From Ypsolopha sequella (taxonomy: Eukaryota; Arthropoda; Insecta; Lepidoptera; Ypsolophidae), in NCBI GenBank assembly GCA_934047225.1, contig OW203985.1, forward strand, positions 11,239,501 to 11,303,500: 64,000 bases of DNA. Direction: 5' to 3'. The stretch's first letter is position 1, and the number at the start of each line of letters is the position of its first letter. Below the pieces are notes generated by a model. The model worked only from the letters and a program-made list of their open reading frames with translations, had not been told where the DNA came from and ran no database searches. This document shows, in pieces, positions 22,487-32,900 of this stretch. The translations under genes and the position numbers were made by a program.

Positions 22487-22631
22487 TGTTTTTTGCTATG
22501 CAACTACAAATTGGTTTCATTTTGTTACTCGATACATAGGGCTACCCACGGTGCGTCCGTATTCAATGTAGTTAGCACGCGCCAGAGTTTATCTATCCTA
22601 GAGGTACTTGCGCTCTTTGCGTTTGCCAATT

Positions 22632-22692
22632 GTGTCTTTCCATCATACTTGCTCTCTCAATGTGCGAGAGAGCAAGTATGATGGAAAGACAC
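22632..22692. repeat. Perfect 27-bp stem, 7-nt loop hairpin
   Basis: The arm 22632-22658 (GTGTCTTTCCATCATACTTG then CTCTCTC) is matched without mismatch by 22666-22692. The loop is AATGTGC. No family members were seen in the window. Confidence 0.8.
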
Positions 22693-23205
22693 TATATATG
22701 GCGCGGGCTGAGCCTAGAGCATGACCAACTCCAGGCTATCTAGGATTCGTTTGAAGAAATCCGGACACTCCTTGTATTGAAAAAAATATATTTGGTTTAT
22801 TAATCTTTTCTCTAGGGATCTTACGTATAAACAATGTACTAAGATTTATACTTTTGTCAAAAAAAAATGTTTTGCACCCTCTTTTTTTTGGTTTTCAAAC
22901 GTTCGCTTCAAGAACGCGGTTAAGAGATCAACTTAATTTTTTTTTTCATAAAATAGGTAATAGAAATATGAAGGTATATAACCTAAATTCAATATTTTTT
23001 TCCCTACAAAATATTTCAGTATTAGCTAAAAACACACCAATTTGTTGTTTTGCTGCGTGATCACTAGTATTACGCGTTCAAGAAAAAGAGGCCAAAGAGC
23101 CAACATATAATCGCCTCTATGAAAAGCAAATAAAGTCTTTGCCATGAGACTTATTGTGCTGGACGGGTAATAAAAAAAGCTGCTAGGGTATGCCATCCTC
23201 TTAAG
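22693..23205. other. No gene recognised
   Basis: AT-rich with several T runs. Small ORFs here overlap each other on opposite strands and resemble nothing known. Confidence 0.4.
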
Positions 23206-23207
23206 TA

Positions 23208-23368
23208 CAGTGCTCCCAAAGTGATAATGCGCATACAAATCTTCGCCACTGTTCGGCAAAGTTCGTATTTCTTACACTTTCTAGATTCTAGACAATCTAT
23301 AAGGTCACTTGGTACGTCCGGTCGCTCGGCTATAGATTTGTATGCGCATTATTACTTTGGAAGTACTG
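23208..23368. mobile_element. Tc1/mariner-type MITE, 161 bp
   Basis: Inverted ends CAGTGCTCCCAAAGTGATAA and, at the right end, the complement of CAGTACTTCCAAAGTAATAA continue through ATGCGCATACAAATCT. A TA dinucleotide flanks each side (23206-23207 and 23369-23370), as expected for this superfamily. There is no transposase inside. Confidence 0.7.
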
Positions 23369-23471
23369 TATAACGTGCAAAAAGGAACTTGGTTCCAAAA
23401 AAGCACATCCCGAGACATAAAACACAATAATCCCGAAAGTAAAAAAATAACGTTAACCAAGTTAACAATTA

Positions 23472-23530
23472 AAAAGCCGGTCAAATGTGAGTCAGACCTA
23501 CACGCCCAAGGTTCCGTAGGTATTTAGTAG
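23472..23530 (+). repeat. Fragment of GGTTCCGTA-type lepidopteran repeat
   Basis: AAGCCGGTCAAATGTGAGTC and CAAGGTTCCGTAGG are hallmarks of a common lepidopteran repeat. A related piece (TTAGGGTTCCGTAGTACC) is at 60.14 kb. Confidence 0.45.
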
Positions 23531-23772
23531 GAAAATGGTATTTAAATATTGGCTAAAACTGTTAATGATGACTAAGAAATGAATAATTGATTGTACCAAA
23601 CAATTAAGATGGATATATGCTGTGTTTATAATTTTGTAGGGTGTTTAAATTTTTTTTTGTGATTTTATTTCGGTTTAGAATTGCATTACACTCGGTATAA
23701 TAGTAGGTATATACCTATACTGCCAGCCATCGTGACGCGTCATTGAAGAAGGCGGCATGAACTTCATTCGCA

Positions 23773-24394
23773 TAGATTAAATTATTTTAAGGTGTGATAA
23801 TTGGAATACCGTTTTGACATTTAGGTTTAATAAGCCGTATTTTAGAACTTGTGGTCTAAACACCTCATGATTATGAATATTTGAACGAAAAAGCTGCAAC
23901 TTCCACTTCGTGTGACGTCACTTGAGGAATGGCCATTTAGAAATGTGTCTTTGCTATCAAGATAAATTTATAATAATTTCCTTCCGACTGATTTGACAGC
24001 TGTATGACGTAGTGAGTAGACAGACAGAGACAGACCACTTTTTTATAAGCAATCACACATTATAATTATAGTACCTATGTCTAAAACTCTCAAGTGACGT
24101 CATATCGGATAATTCTTTAAAAAATCATGAAAAAATAGTAGAATAAATATTATTTTAAAGCCTTTTTAGCCTTTAATTATTTTAAAATAAATTATGAATA
24201 TAAATAAAAAAGTATTACTTGTAATCGATATATATTTCGACCCACTTGTTACAATTCGACTGACGACGACCACAAGTGGGTCACAATACGAAAAAATAGT
24301 AGTTAATTTATACCTAAATAATGAAAACTATGTCCTAAAACGACGTATATTCTGTAAAAAAAAAGATTTATAATCTTTTAAGAATTAAGCTATG
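23773..24394 (+). repeat. 480-bp dispersed repeat, copy C (interrupted)
   Basis: Collinear with copies A and B and keeps TGTGACGTCACTTGA. It is split by a 148-bp insertion at 24142-24289 flanked by a perfect 13-bp duplication. Confidence 0.7.
24129..24302 (-). mobile_element. Hairpin element copy 3 with exact 13-bp target duplication
   Basis: GAAAAAATAGTAG occurs at 24129-24141 and 24290-24302, bounding a 148-bp insert. In copies A and B of the host repeat the same site reads straight through (TCATAAAAAATAATGGTTAA-like), which confirms insertion. The element, read on the minus strand, starts GTATTGTGACCCACTTGTGG, forms an 11-bp stem (GACCCACTTGT/ACAAGTGGGTC) around a loop with GTCGTCGTCAGTCG, continues CGAAATATATATCG and ends in AT-rich sequence. 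It has no ORF and no terminal inverted repeats. Confidence 0.8.
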
Positions 24395-24959
24395 CAGCCA
24401 CCTTCTTCCATATGGTTGCAGGCAGTATATAGCAAAAGATGGCAAACATATGATATGATGATAGATGGCATAAGGTGACTAACCAGAGACTCACACTGGA
24501 GAGGTGTTAGGGATCAGAAAATAGGCTCAATTGACAATTTTTACGATAAAATGAAATTTTCGCATGATATACTACCTAATTTTTTGACTCGTACATGCGC
24601 TTCAACTTAAGGCCCTTAATACCGCCAAATGGGTACTTTCTAAAGCCTACTCCTCTTTTATGGCCAAACCAAAAATATTGAAAAAATGTATTATGGATTA
24701 TCAACTCTAGGACAACATATGCAACATTTTTCTTTTTCGTACCACCAAAACTTCTATATGAAAAATTGTTTCAACTGAATGGTGTTTTTTTGGCTTGAAT
24801 TTCCTACTGCTCCTAAGCGGCTTAGGTGATTTAATTCATTTATGCTTTGATAAATAGATAAACTTGATAGCTATAAATATAACATAGAATTATTCAATCG
24901 AACAATGACGCCCATGTGAAAAGTATTATTTTCTCATATTTTGCCCTTTCAAGGACGCA
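24395..24959. other. No gene recognised
   Basis: Nothing beyond AT-rich sequence. Confidence 0.4.
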
Positions 24960-25095
24960 GCGAGCGTCGTAACAGCCACCACGCATTGTGCACTGATTTG
25001 AACGTTATTTCAATGTCGTTTCTGTCGATATTCGTACAGACAAACATCAAGCTGCTAATTTGGCGACGGTAATCGCCTTAAGAACCCGGTGCAGG
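24960..25095 (-). repeat. Dispersed repeat with ATATCGACAGAAAC core, copy 1
   Basis: On the minus strand it contains GAATATCGACAGAAACGACA and ATTGAAATAACGTTC. The same core is at 49115-49230 and 59855-59965 on the plus strand. Three copies in one window identify it as a dispersed repeat. Confidence 0.55.
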
Positions 25096-25985
25096 ACGAC
25101 GCCAACTCCGATGCGAAGCGGGACGTATCGCGACAATAAAGCGCATATTTGGCTGGCTGATCTAAACAAGCGCCTCACGCTTTGCCCCACGCCGTTTGAA
25201 CTGTGCTGAGCGAGTCTCGCCCTTTACGTTGGAAAAAATAATTATTCCCGAATACCTTAAAATTGTGCTTCGATTACTTGTTATTTTTTATGCTGTTTTA
25301 ATTAATTAGAATATTGATGATATTTCCAAGTGGTGTATCTGCTACTTTGCTTGTTAAATGTTCATAAGTCACTTAACGAAGCCTTGTAAAAGTACTCGAT
25401 TTTAGAGCGAGAACCCATTATTTTAAATATTTTTCTGGTCTTTAACGAGATGTTTGTGAAAAAATCTGGGACATACACCACTTCATATTGACCGTCTTAA
25501 TGAAAGCCTAAAATTTATTTGATTGTTTTTATGGTTTTTAGTTTTAGATACCATGTATGAAGTTCGATTCGGAGCGGGTTCTTACAGAGACACAAAACAA
25601 TATTATATTTCGAATTTCAAAAGTATTTTTTTTTACGTTGTCAAAAATATAACAAAGACAGGATTAAAACAAAAACAAAAAGGGTTTTATATTTATTTAC
25701 ACATTTTAATAAATTAGTATCTTCCACTTAGTAGATATTAAGTAACATTAGATAAAAGCGAAGTTTTTCATCATCCTTCAATTGCTTTGCAAAAAAAAGT
25801 ACACACAGTACAAAAAATTATTAATTTTCTAGGAGTTACCTACTACTCTATCGTCTATAGATAGTTATCACAGTCCAAAACTTAGTGTGATAATATATAG
25901 AAAAATAGAAAATTTCTGTCGTGACACAAGAGTTTACAAGGAAGTAATTACTAACATGAAATATATTATATATAACATACCTATA
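25096..25985. other. No gene recognised
   Basis: The 64-codon ORF at 25523-25717 is not like any known protein. The sequence is AT-rich. Confidence 0.4.
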
Positions 25986-26063
25986 TAGATCGCTCCAAAC
26001 TTCTAGTTCGCTTTGAACACGGAAAACGCAAAGACGAGCGAACTAGAAGTTTGGCGCGATCTA
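25986..26063. repeat. 27-bp inverted-repeat hairpin
   Basis: The arm TAGATCGCTCCAAACTTCTA...TTCGCT (25986-26012) pairs with 26037-26063 with one mismatch around a 24-nt loop. It is MITE-like. Confidence 0.65.
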
Positions 26064-26167
26064 CAGCTACCTAAATTTGTTTGCACTACCTATTTAGACC
26101 AAAATATTAACTTGTGTGAGCAAATATACATATAATTAAATATATTTGTATTGAATTTCATAGCATC

Positions 26168-26338
26168 TTTTATATATTTTTATTATAAATATACACAAAT
26201 GACACAATAATAAATACACTTTAATTATTATTGATGCCGGGCCCAGTGGGGCCCGAAATATATGTTGGTTTTTTAAAGTGTATTTATTATTGTGTAATTT
26301 GTGTATATTTATAATAAAAATATATAAAACAAATATAC
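26168..26338 (+). mobile_element. Hairpin element copy 4, long palindrome form
   Basis: Arms of about 55 bp (26168-26223 and 26274-26328, one mismatch seen) enclose TTGATGCCGGGCCC, AGTG, GGGCCCGAAATATATG. The core matches the other copies. A 9-bp direct repeat CAAATATAC at 26121-26129 and 26330-26338 might be the target duplication, but the AT-rich context makes this uncertain. Confidence 0.65.
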
Positions 26339-27813
26339 CTACATATACTTAAGTATAATATTAAATATACATTTATGCAGAGATGCACGAAGTTTTTAAA
26401 TGGAAAATATCGTGTACAATAATATTTTGTCTTTCATGCAATATTTTTGCTTTAATGTTCTGATAACAACAAAATATTTATAAAATCCAACGCAGCTCCC
26501 CGAAACTAGTTTCAGTGCCGCCATCTTGTCTATTCAGGAGGACAAATTTTGAACTAAGTATTTTCGAGTCACCTAGAAATGGGGTCATTGTGTATATCAG
26601 GTGTACACTCAAAGATCATGTTGAAAGTACCCCTTTTCAACCCGAAAATTCATTTGAAAATCCAACAATAAAAAGTCTATGCTTCTGACCATCCTTACCC
26701 ATCTAGCTAAAGAAATGGAACACATCTTTTGCTCCTACTTACTTGTTTTCGGGTTGAAAATTGTACCAGCGACCGTCAGGGGACATTTCGCTCGCTCACA
26801 CAGTTCTGTCTCTCTCGGTCCCGTATACAAACGAGCACGTGAGACGTTTGTACTATTCCAGCTAGTCTAGCATAGCGAACTATATCGAGCCTGATAGCGC
26901 GTGATACAGTGCTCTCTTTCACTCTGTTGATCTTCCTAGAGAGAGATAGACATGTTGTATCAAGCGGTTAAAGCTCGATATGGTCTGATATGTCAGACCC
27001 CCTGACGAATTACACCGAAAGAGTTAAATAAAAATCAATCGTATTTAGCACAGCAAAGCATTATTTTTCTATACTCTTTGCTTGCTAAAGAGGCGCGCCT
27101 TTTGTGCTTCCCCTGACAAATATGCATAAATAATAAAAAAAGTCAACATGTAATCAAATTAAGTCACATCATGAACATACAACAAAACTTTTTACACAAA
27201 CTTCTTTGCAATTGCAGATTATAGGTACTTCGATAAAATATATATCACTATAAAGTATGCAGTATTCCATACCTACTCCTGAAAAACAAATTTATAATGT
27301 AGAAAATAAGGCATTAATACAATAATTAATTAATAATGCGTTAAACCTTAATAGCGACACAAACACGAAATTTCTGATGGCACTTTCACAACTACATAAA
27401 TATAACAAAAATAATTGAATGTGTTTTTTCAACTCAGTTTCAAGAAGTAAAAAGTTTCATTATAAGTCCATAATAAAAAACTAATTTAGGTAGTATCAGT
27501 ATTTCGAGGCCGAATTTCTCAACATATAGTGCAACAAAAATAATTCTCATACTTAGCTTATAATAAGTCAACAAAGATTTAGACCAATCACATCCCTCGC
27601 CTTAATCATCAATTCTTATGCGATTAAAGTGTCAAAACCCTAGATTACACAATCAAAGAGTCGTATAACAAAACGCAAGCAGTGCAGTCATTTTTGTACT
27701 TAAATAAACATAATGTAAGTAGGGAAGCAAAATTTTCATTAAATGCATAAAGCTGGAATTCAAAAATATTTCTTGAAATAAGAGATTCTTTCAGTAACAA
27801 AATTCAGGCCATA
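26339..27813. other. No gene recognised
   Basis: The 63-codon ORF at 26679-26870 has no recognised family. The segment 26880-26995 has weak inverted symmetry (AACTATATCGAGC and GCTCGATATGGT). Nothing else stands out. Confidence 0.4.
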
Positions 27814-27821
27814 CTCTAATA

Positions 27822-28113
27822 CAAGGCTGGACAAACCCAGGCACGCGGGCCATGAAGTGGCCCGCCAAGGCATTTTAATTTGCCCGCCAGCACTTCGGTC
27901 GGCCGGCTAGCCGACAAATTACTATCAGGAAAACCACTTCGTAGCTCACATTTAAAAAAAAGTTATTTCTTTTAATTTACAAATAAAGTAAATTAAAGCA
28001 TATTTTGTCTTCTTTGTGAATAAATTACCTTATTAATAAGGTTGTAGTATTTGCCCGGCGCGCAGCCAGTCTAAGAAATTTTGCTCACCTGGAAAATCTA
28101 TTGGCCAGCCTTG
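27822..28113. mobile_element. hAT-like MITE with perfect 8-bp target duplication
   Basis: Ends CAAGGCTGGACAA and, inverted, CAAGGCTGGCCAA enclose 292 bp. The flanking octamer CTCTAATA is identical on both sides (27814-27821 and 28114-28121). Near the left end are GGCCCGC strings. It interrupts an older decayed coding-like sequence that continues from 28114 to about 28430 on the minus strand. Confidence 0.8.
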
Positions 28114-28430
28114 CTCTAATACCTCATCGAACAGATAGATTTTCTCGCTGCAACCCCAAAAATTTATCTGCCAAATGTTTCGATATATTTTATCAAAAGT
28201 TAATATCTCTTGATACCCAATTAGAACACAACCCAAATAATATTTTACACATTTAGTACCATAACTGTTTAGATTGGTAAGATTGGTTCGCATTAGACAT
28301 TCATACATTACACTGGTAAACAGTAGTTTTGTTTTATGAAGTTTCATACTTGATTTTGTATGATTCTGCCACGCTGATCCCAAATCTGTTGTCAGTTTTT
28401 CTCTAGCAGCTCTAGTTTTTGAAATATTAA
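28114..28430 (-). pseudogene. Decayed coding fragment, inverted counterpart of 29.6 kb
   Basis: The minus strand from 28425 reads CAAAAACTAGAGCTGCTAGA and then encodes a TRAAREKL ... KLHKTKL ... stretch. The plus strand from 29585 carries the same start and a matching KLHKTKK. The two copies point away from each other, with another pseudogene between. The ORF continues into the hAT MITE, which is why an apparent 116-codon ORF ends at 28033. The protein family is not recognised. Confidence 0.45.
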
Positions 28431-28461
28431 CATATTACATTTTTAGCGAAAAATACTCGAA

Positions 28462-29493
28462 TTATAAAATGAAAAAAATTGTTTCTCTAACCTTACATGA
28501 AAAAAACTTTCTTTTGTAAGATTTTCTCGCATGAATCGAAATTTCAGCCTTGTTTTGAATGCTCCAGCAGTAATCAGCCATCATATTTGCATTCCAACGA
28601 CCCTGGTATCGCTTTTCCATCGTGCGAATGTCCTGATGAAAGCGTTTTCCTTGTTCTTCGCTTAAAACGCCTAAATTTTCTGGGAAGCGGTCTAAATGGC
28701 TGAAGAAAAAGTGCATCTTGATGCTCATGTTACATCCTAGTCTTTGAAAGTGCAACATGAGCTACTCAATGTGTTGAATGTAGTCTGGAGACTTTTTATT
28801 TCCTAAGAAATTTTGCACAACCCAAACAAATTCAATCCATGTCTAGATTCTCTTTATCTGTCATACAGTCAGAAAAATTTTGATCCTTAATTAGTTCCCT
28901 GATTTGAGGACCGTCAAAAATACCAGCTTTTATTTTTTCTGTGCTCGATTTCAGGAATATTTTACTGATATATTTAAAACATTCCCCATCCTTGTTGAGA
29001 GCTTTTACAAATTGTTTTATCAGACCTAATTTTATATGAATAGGGGGTAATATAATGCGGTCTCTGGCTACTAGAGGTACATTTATCACATTCATACTAC
29101 CCGGCACTAAATCCACTCTCGAAGGCCAAACTTTTTTAGTCCAGTGTTCTGTTTTGGCTCGGCTACCCCACAAGCACATAAAACAGGGGTATTTGGTATA
29201 TCCTCCTTGCTGACCCAAAAGAAAATTGACCATTTTAATATCAAAGCATATCAGCCAGTTATGTTCTAGGTATTTTATTTCCTCCATAACCAAGGGGATA
29301 TTCCTCTTGAACTTTTGTTGAAATTTGGGATCCATGGCTTACTAAACACTTGTAATGGCGTCCCAAAGAAGTCCAATTAGGCCTTTTTTATAAAGTTAGA
29401 CGCACTTAAACGGCATTCTCGAAACATATATTCACCACAAACAGCACAAAAACTATTTGGATCGTTTAAGCAAGTTCTTCTTAATCTAGACAT
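28462..29493 (-). pseudogene. Decayed multi-copy arthropod ORF (transposon-derived)
   Basis: From the ATG at 29493 the minus strand encodes MSRLRRTCLNDPNSFCAVCG (a short Cys-rich N-terminus) up to a TAA. A frame change then leads into the long open stretch 29335-28832, with motifs such as LLGQQGGYTKYPCFMCLWGS, LPPIHIKLGL and GPQIRELIKD. A second frameshift and a TAG lead to 28758-28462 with LGCNMSIKM, GKRFHQDIRTMEKRYQGRW and MADYCW. I recognise the order of motifs from an unnamed ORF present in many copies in insect genomes, probably carried by a transposon. The region between the N-terminus and the central part is shorter than I expect, so there is also a deletion. At least two frame changes and two stops make it non-functional. 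Confidence 0.65.
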
Positions 29494-29582
29494 ATCGATT
29501 TATTTATGAAATTTAAAAAAAATTTGCACTAAAAAAAATTATTAGTAAGTCGCGTAACGAAATTTTAAGAAGTACCTGTATC

Positions 29583-29880
29583 ACAAAAACTAGAGCTGCT
29601 AGAAAAAAACTGAGGGTAGATATGAAATCAGCAAACCCATATTACTAAGAAACAGTTAAGAAACTTCATAAAACAAAAAAAAAGTTGAATTTTGTTTACC
29701 AGTGTTATGAATCATTCTTAATTGGTAACCTTGAAACTATTCCAGTTAGAACATCTGAGCTATATCAATTGCATACAATACATGCAAAAGAATTAGGCGT
29801 CAATCAAAAAGCACCTCTATTTAGCAGATATAGGGTTACAGTTGGTCAAATATTTTACCCAATAATAACACGGGACTAAA
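29583..29880 (+). pseudogene. Decayed coding fragment, inverted counterpart of 28.3 kb
   Basis: Begins ACAAAAACTAGAGCTGCTAG and shares AAACTTCATAAAACAAAA and TGTTTACCAGTGT with the minus-strand copy ending at 28.43 kb. The 64-codon ORF from 29685 (FVYQCYESFLIGNLE...) is its continuation after an in-frame stop. No known domain. Confidence 0.4.
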
Positions 29881-29963
29881 AAAATCACTCATACTCAATG
29901 GAAGTTTTTTCAATAAATGTCACATGTAATCACATATCGCCACATAACTTTGTAATCAGTTTG

Positions 29964-32900
29964 TTAATTCTCATTGTGTGACCAGTTGATCAACGTTTCA
30001 CTAGGTGTGTCCTCAATATCTAGGAGTAAATTGTCTTTATCGTTGCTTGTTTTTTCTGTAAAATTCGTTGGCATATCGAATTCATCATCATTTGGTTGGA
30101 GGTTTATGTATGAAAGTGACTTTTTCTTTTGTTCCAAGTCAAATATTTCTAAATCTTCATCATCGTCTTCGTCGGAATCCATTGTCAGTGGTATTCTGGA
30201 CAGTTCGAGGTTGTCCCTTTGATCATCAGACTGGAGGACACCATATCTAAACTGGTTTGTGTCATTTGAACTATGTGCGTTGCTGCCATCATTTTTGTTG
30301 CTCTTTCTCCTGGAAAAAGAGACAGAAAATTGTTAAAAAATTAAGTTTTTAATCATGAAGTGATTTTATTAGTTGTTTATATGTTTTGAAAATGAATGTA
30401 TACTTTTATTTTATTACTAATTGATAAGAAAGAGCTTGTTTTAAAGCCTATATATATAATTTATTAGTTTTTATGAGGCAAAGTAAATTTACCCATTTAT
30501 TGGAAACGCTAAGTTGTCTTTTAAATACAGGTATGTATTAAAATAAATTATTAGAAACTGACAGTATTTTATTACAGAAATTTAATCCAAGATATTAACC
30601 GTTTCTGATTTCAAACAGATATTATTAATTAATTTTTTCAATTAAATTATTTCAAGTAATTTTTAATATTCTCGGAATTGGAATTCAGTTCTTGGACCTA
30701 TATGCCATTTATGTTACAGAATACTGAAAATATATAAATGTTTTGAACTTATTTGTTTTTCATTAAATCTTATGGAAGTATATGCATATACAAAACCCTT
30801 TTAAAATAATTTTCCAAATATATTTCGACTAATTAATAGCCGGCATCAGCAGAATTAATGAGAAATTACAATCAATATATGTATAATAAAAGAGTAGAGC
30901 CCGGTGTGTCTGTACATTGAAGAAAAGTAATAATAATAATAGAAAGGGGGTGACTAAAGAAGAGTAATATATATATATTATAATATATATACATATTATA
31001 ATAATAACAAATCAAATCAGCTATTTTAGAATTCTCTGTCCTGTATGTATGTCTGTTTGTACGCGCACATACCCGAAACCACTGAACGGATTTTTATGTA
31101 GTTTTCACAGATGGACAGAGCTTAACTTGGATTTGAATATAGGCTTTGTTTCATTAAAATCGGATGTCGGAAAAAGAAGTTATCGTCATTTGAAGATTTC
31201 TGGAATTTACTTTTCTACTGTAAGAAGTTACATATTAAATAATAATTCCTGGCGATGAAGGCCTATAGACGTTACGAACGATTATTTAAAAGAAAAAAAC
31301 AAAAAAACTTTGGTCAAAATTATCTAGTACCTATATAAAAATTGTATATAAAACGTGTTATTTATTAGAACGGGCATAAATATTTTATTATTTAAATATA
31401 AGGTTTTATTAAATAACTATTGAGTAAATTTTGAATTTAAGTGTTCTGTTTCGATTGATTAGATAAAGGCGGGTTTTTCAAAATCCGCTCTTAAAAAACT
31501 GTAAAAGAAAGGAGCTGTCTATGTCTGTCCGTAAACTGAAAATATTAAAAAAAAAACGGGATTTTTGACGGTATTTCATGCATTACGCAAAAACTACTCA
31601 ACGGATTTTGATGTGGTTACCACTAAACGATCCTCAACAGTGAGACAACATGGATTATAGAGAAAGAAGGAAGGGAGATCACTGTTCAATAACTTATTAT
31701 CTAACTTAAAAACTGGCATATTTTTTTATAGCAGGATTCCTAAGGGATTACGCTTTGGCCGCATTATCTTCTTCCACGCGGACGAAGCCGCAGGCAACAG
31801 CTAGTTATAACATATCTAGATATTTGACAATAATATTATGGACAGGATACAAAAAAGATTTTTAAGTTTTCATGCTTTTTCCCCAGGCAATGAAGTGTTT
31901 TGTGTGATGTTGTGTAAATAGCCTCAATCAGAAAACCAGTTTTAGGGGAACAGGAAAACAAATCAAATACCCATCATATACTTGCTCATGATTTTCCTTG
32001 AAATAGCTTGTTACATGCAAGGAAAAAACCGTTTCCAATAAAATTAAAAATAGCAAATATTAAATTCCAACAAAATTACCAGGGTTCGAGGATACATATC
32101 AATGGATATATTATCATGATTTTTATACCTTGATATATATAAAAAAAAAAAACACACTAAACTACAAATAGGTAATGTTTAGTTTTGCTATTAATTTGGT
32201 GACAATAATAATTTCATGTTGATATTTATTTTACGTTTTAACCTAGCACGGAAAAAAGTCCAAATAGAAGGTGAAGTTTTAGTTTTTTTATCATTTTGAT
32301 GACTATTTATTAGTCCTGGAAAAATATATATGTGTAAATGGCATTGGACAGGTATCTAACGAAACCCATAATTTGCTGATCATACTAAACAAAAGAAATT
32401 AAGCCTAACCATAAACAATTTACAGTAGTAATATTTCATACAAAATTGGTACAGAAACGGGAAAATATTGAGTAATCGAGAAAAAAAAACTCTTGTTTCA
32501 TACTTTTTGTCAGGTAGCTATGTAACTTTTCTATGGAACAGCTGATTTTTTTTTCACGGTCCCAAGGTTGGTACATACTAAAAGTTGTTGGTATGGACAA
32601 GTAGTATCGCTAGTTTCCGGCTTCCGCTACTTCATCTTAACACCCTGTGTACATTGGATAGGTATATCAAAAAAATCTGACTTTTTGTTTTTTATTTTAA
32701 AAATCCGGTTTTTTCAACCCTGAAAATTACATTATAATGTGGCAAGGGCAGATCTCGATTACTGAGGAACGGGTCACAGCCGGTAGCTTTAACCACACGT
32801 GACAGAATTGAAATTTTGCTTCAAACAACGGAAATAATAAAGTTGTAATTTAGATAACTTTTTCTTGTTTTTGAGAATTTTGTCCAGTGGAGTAAATGAT

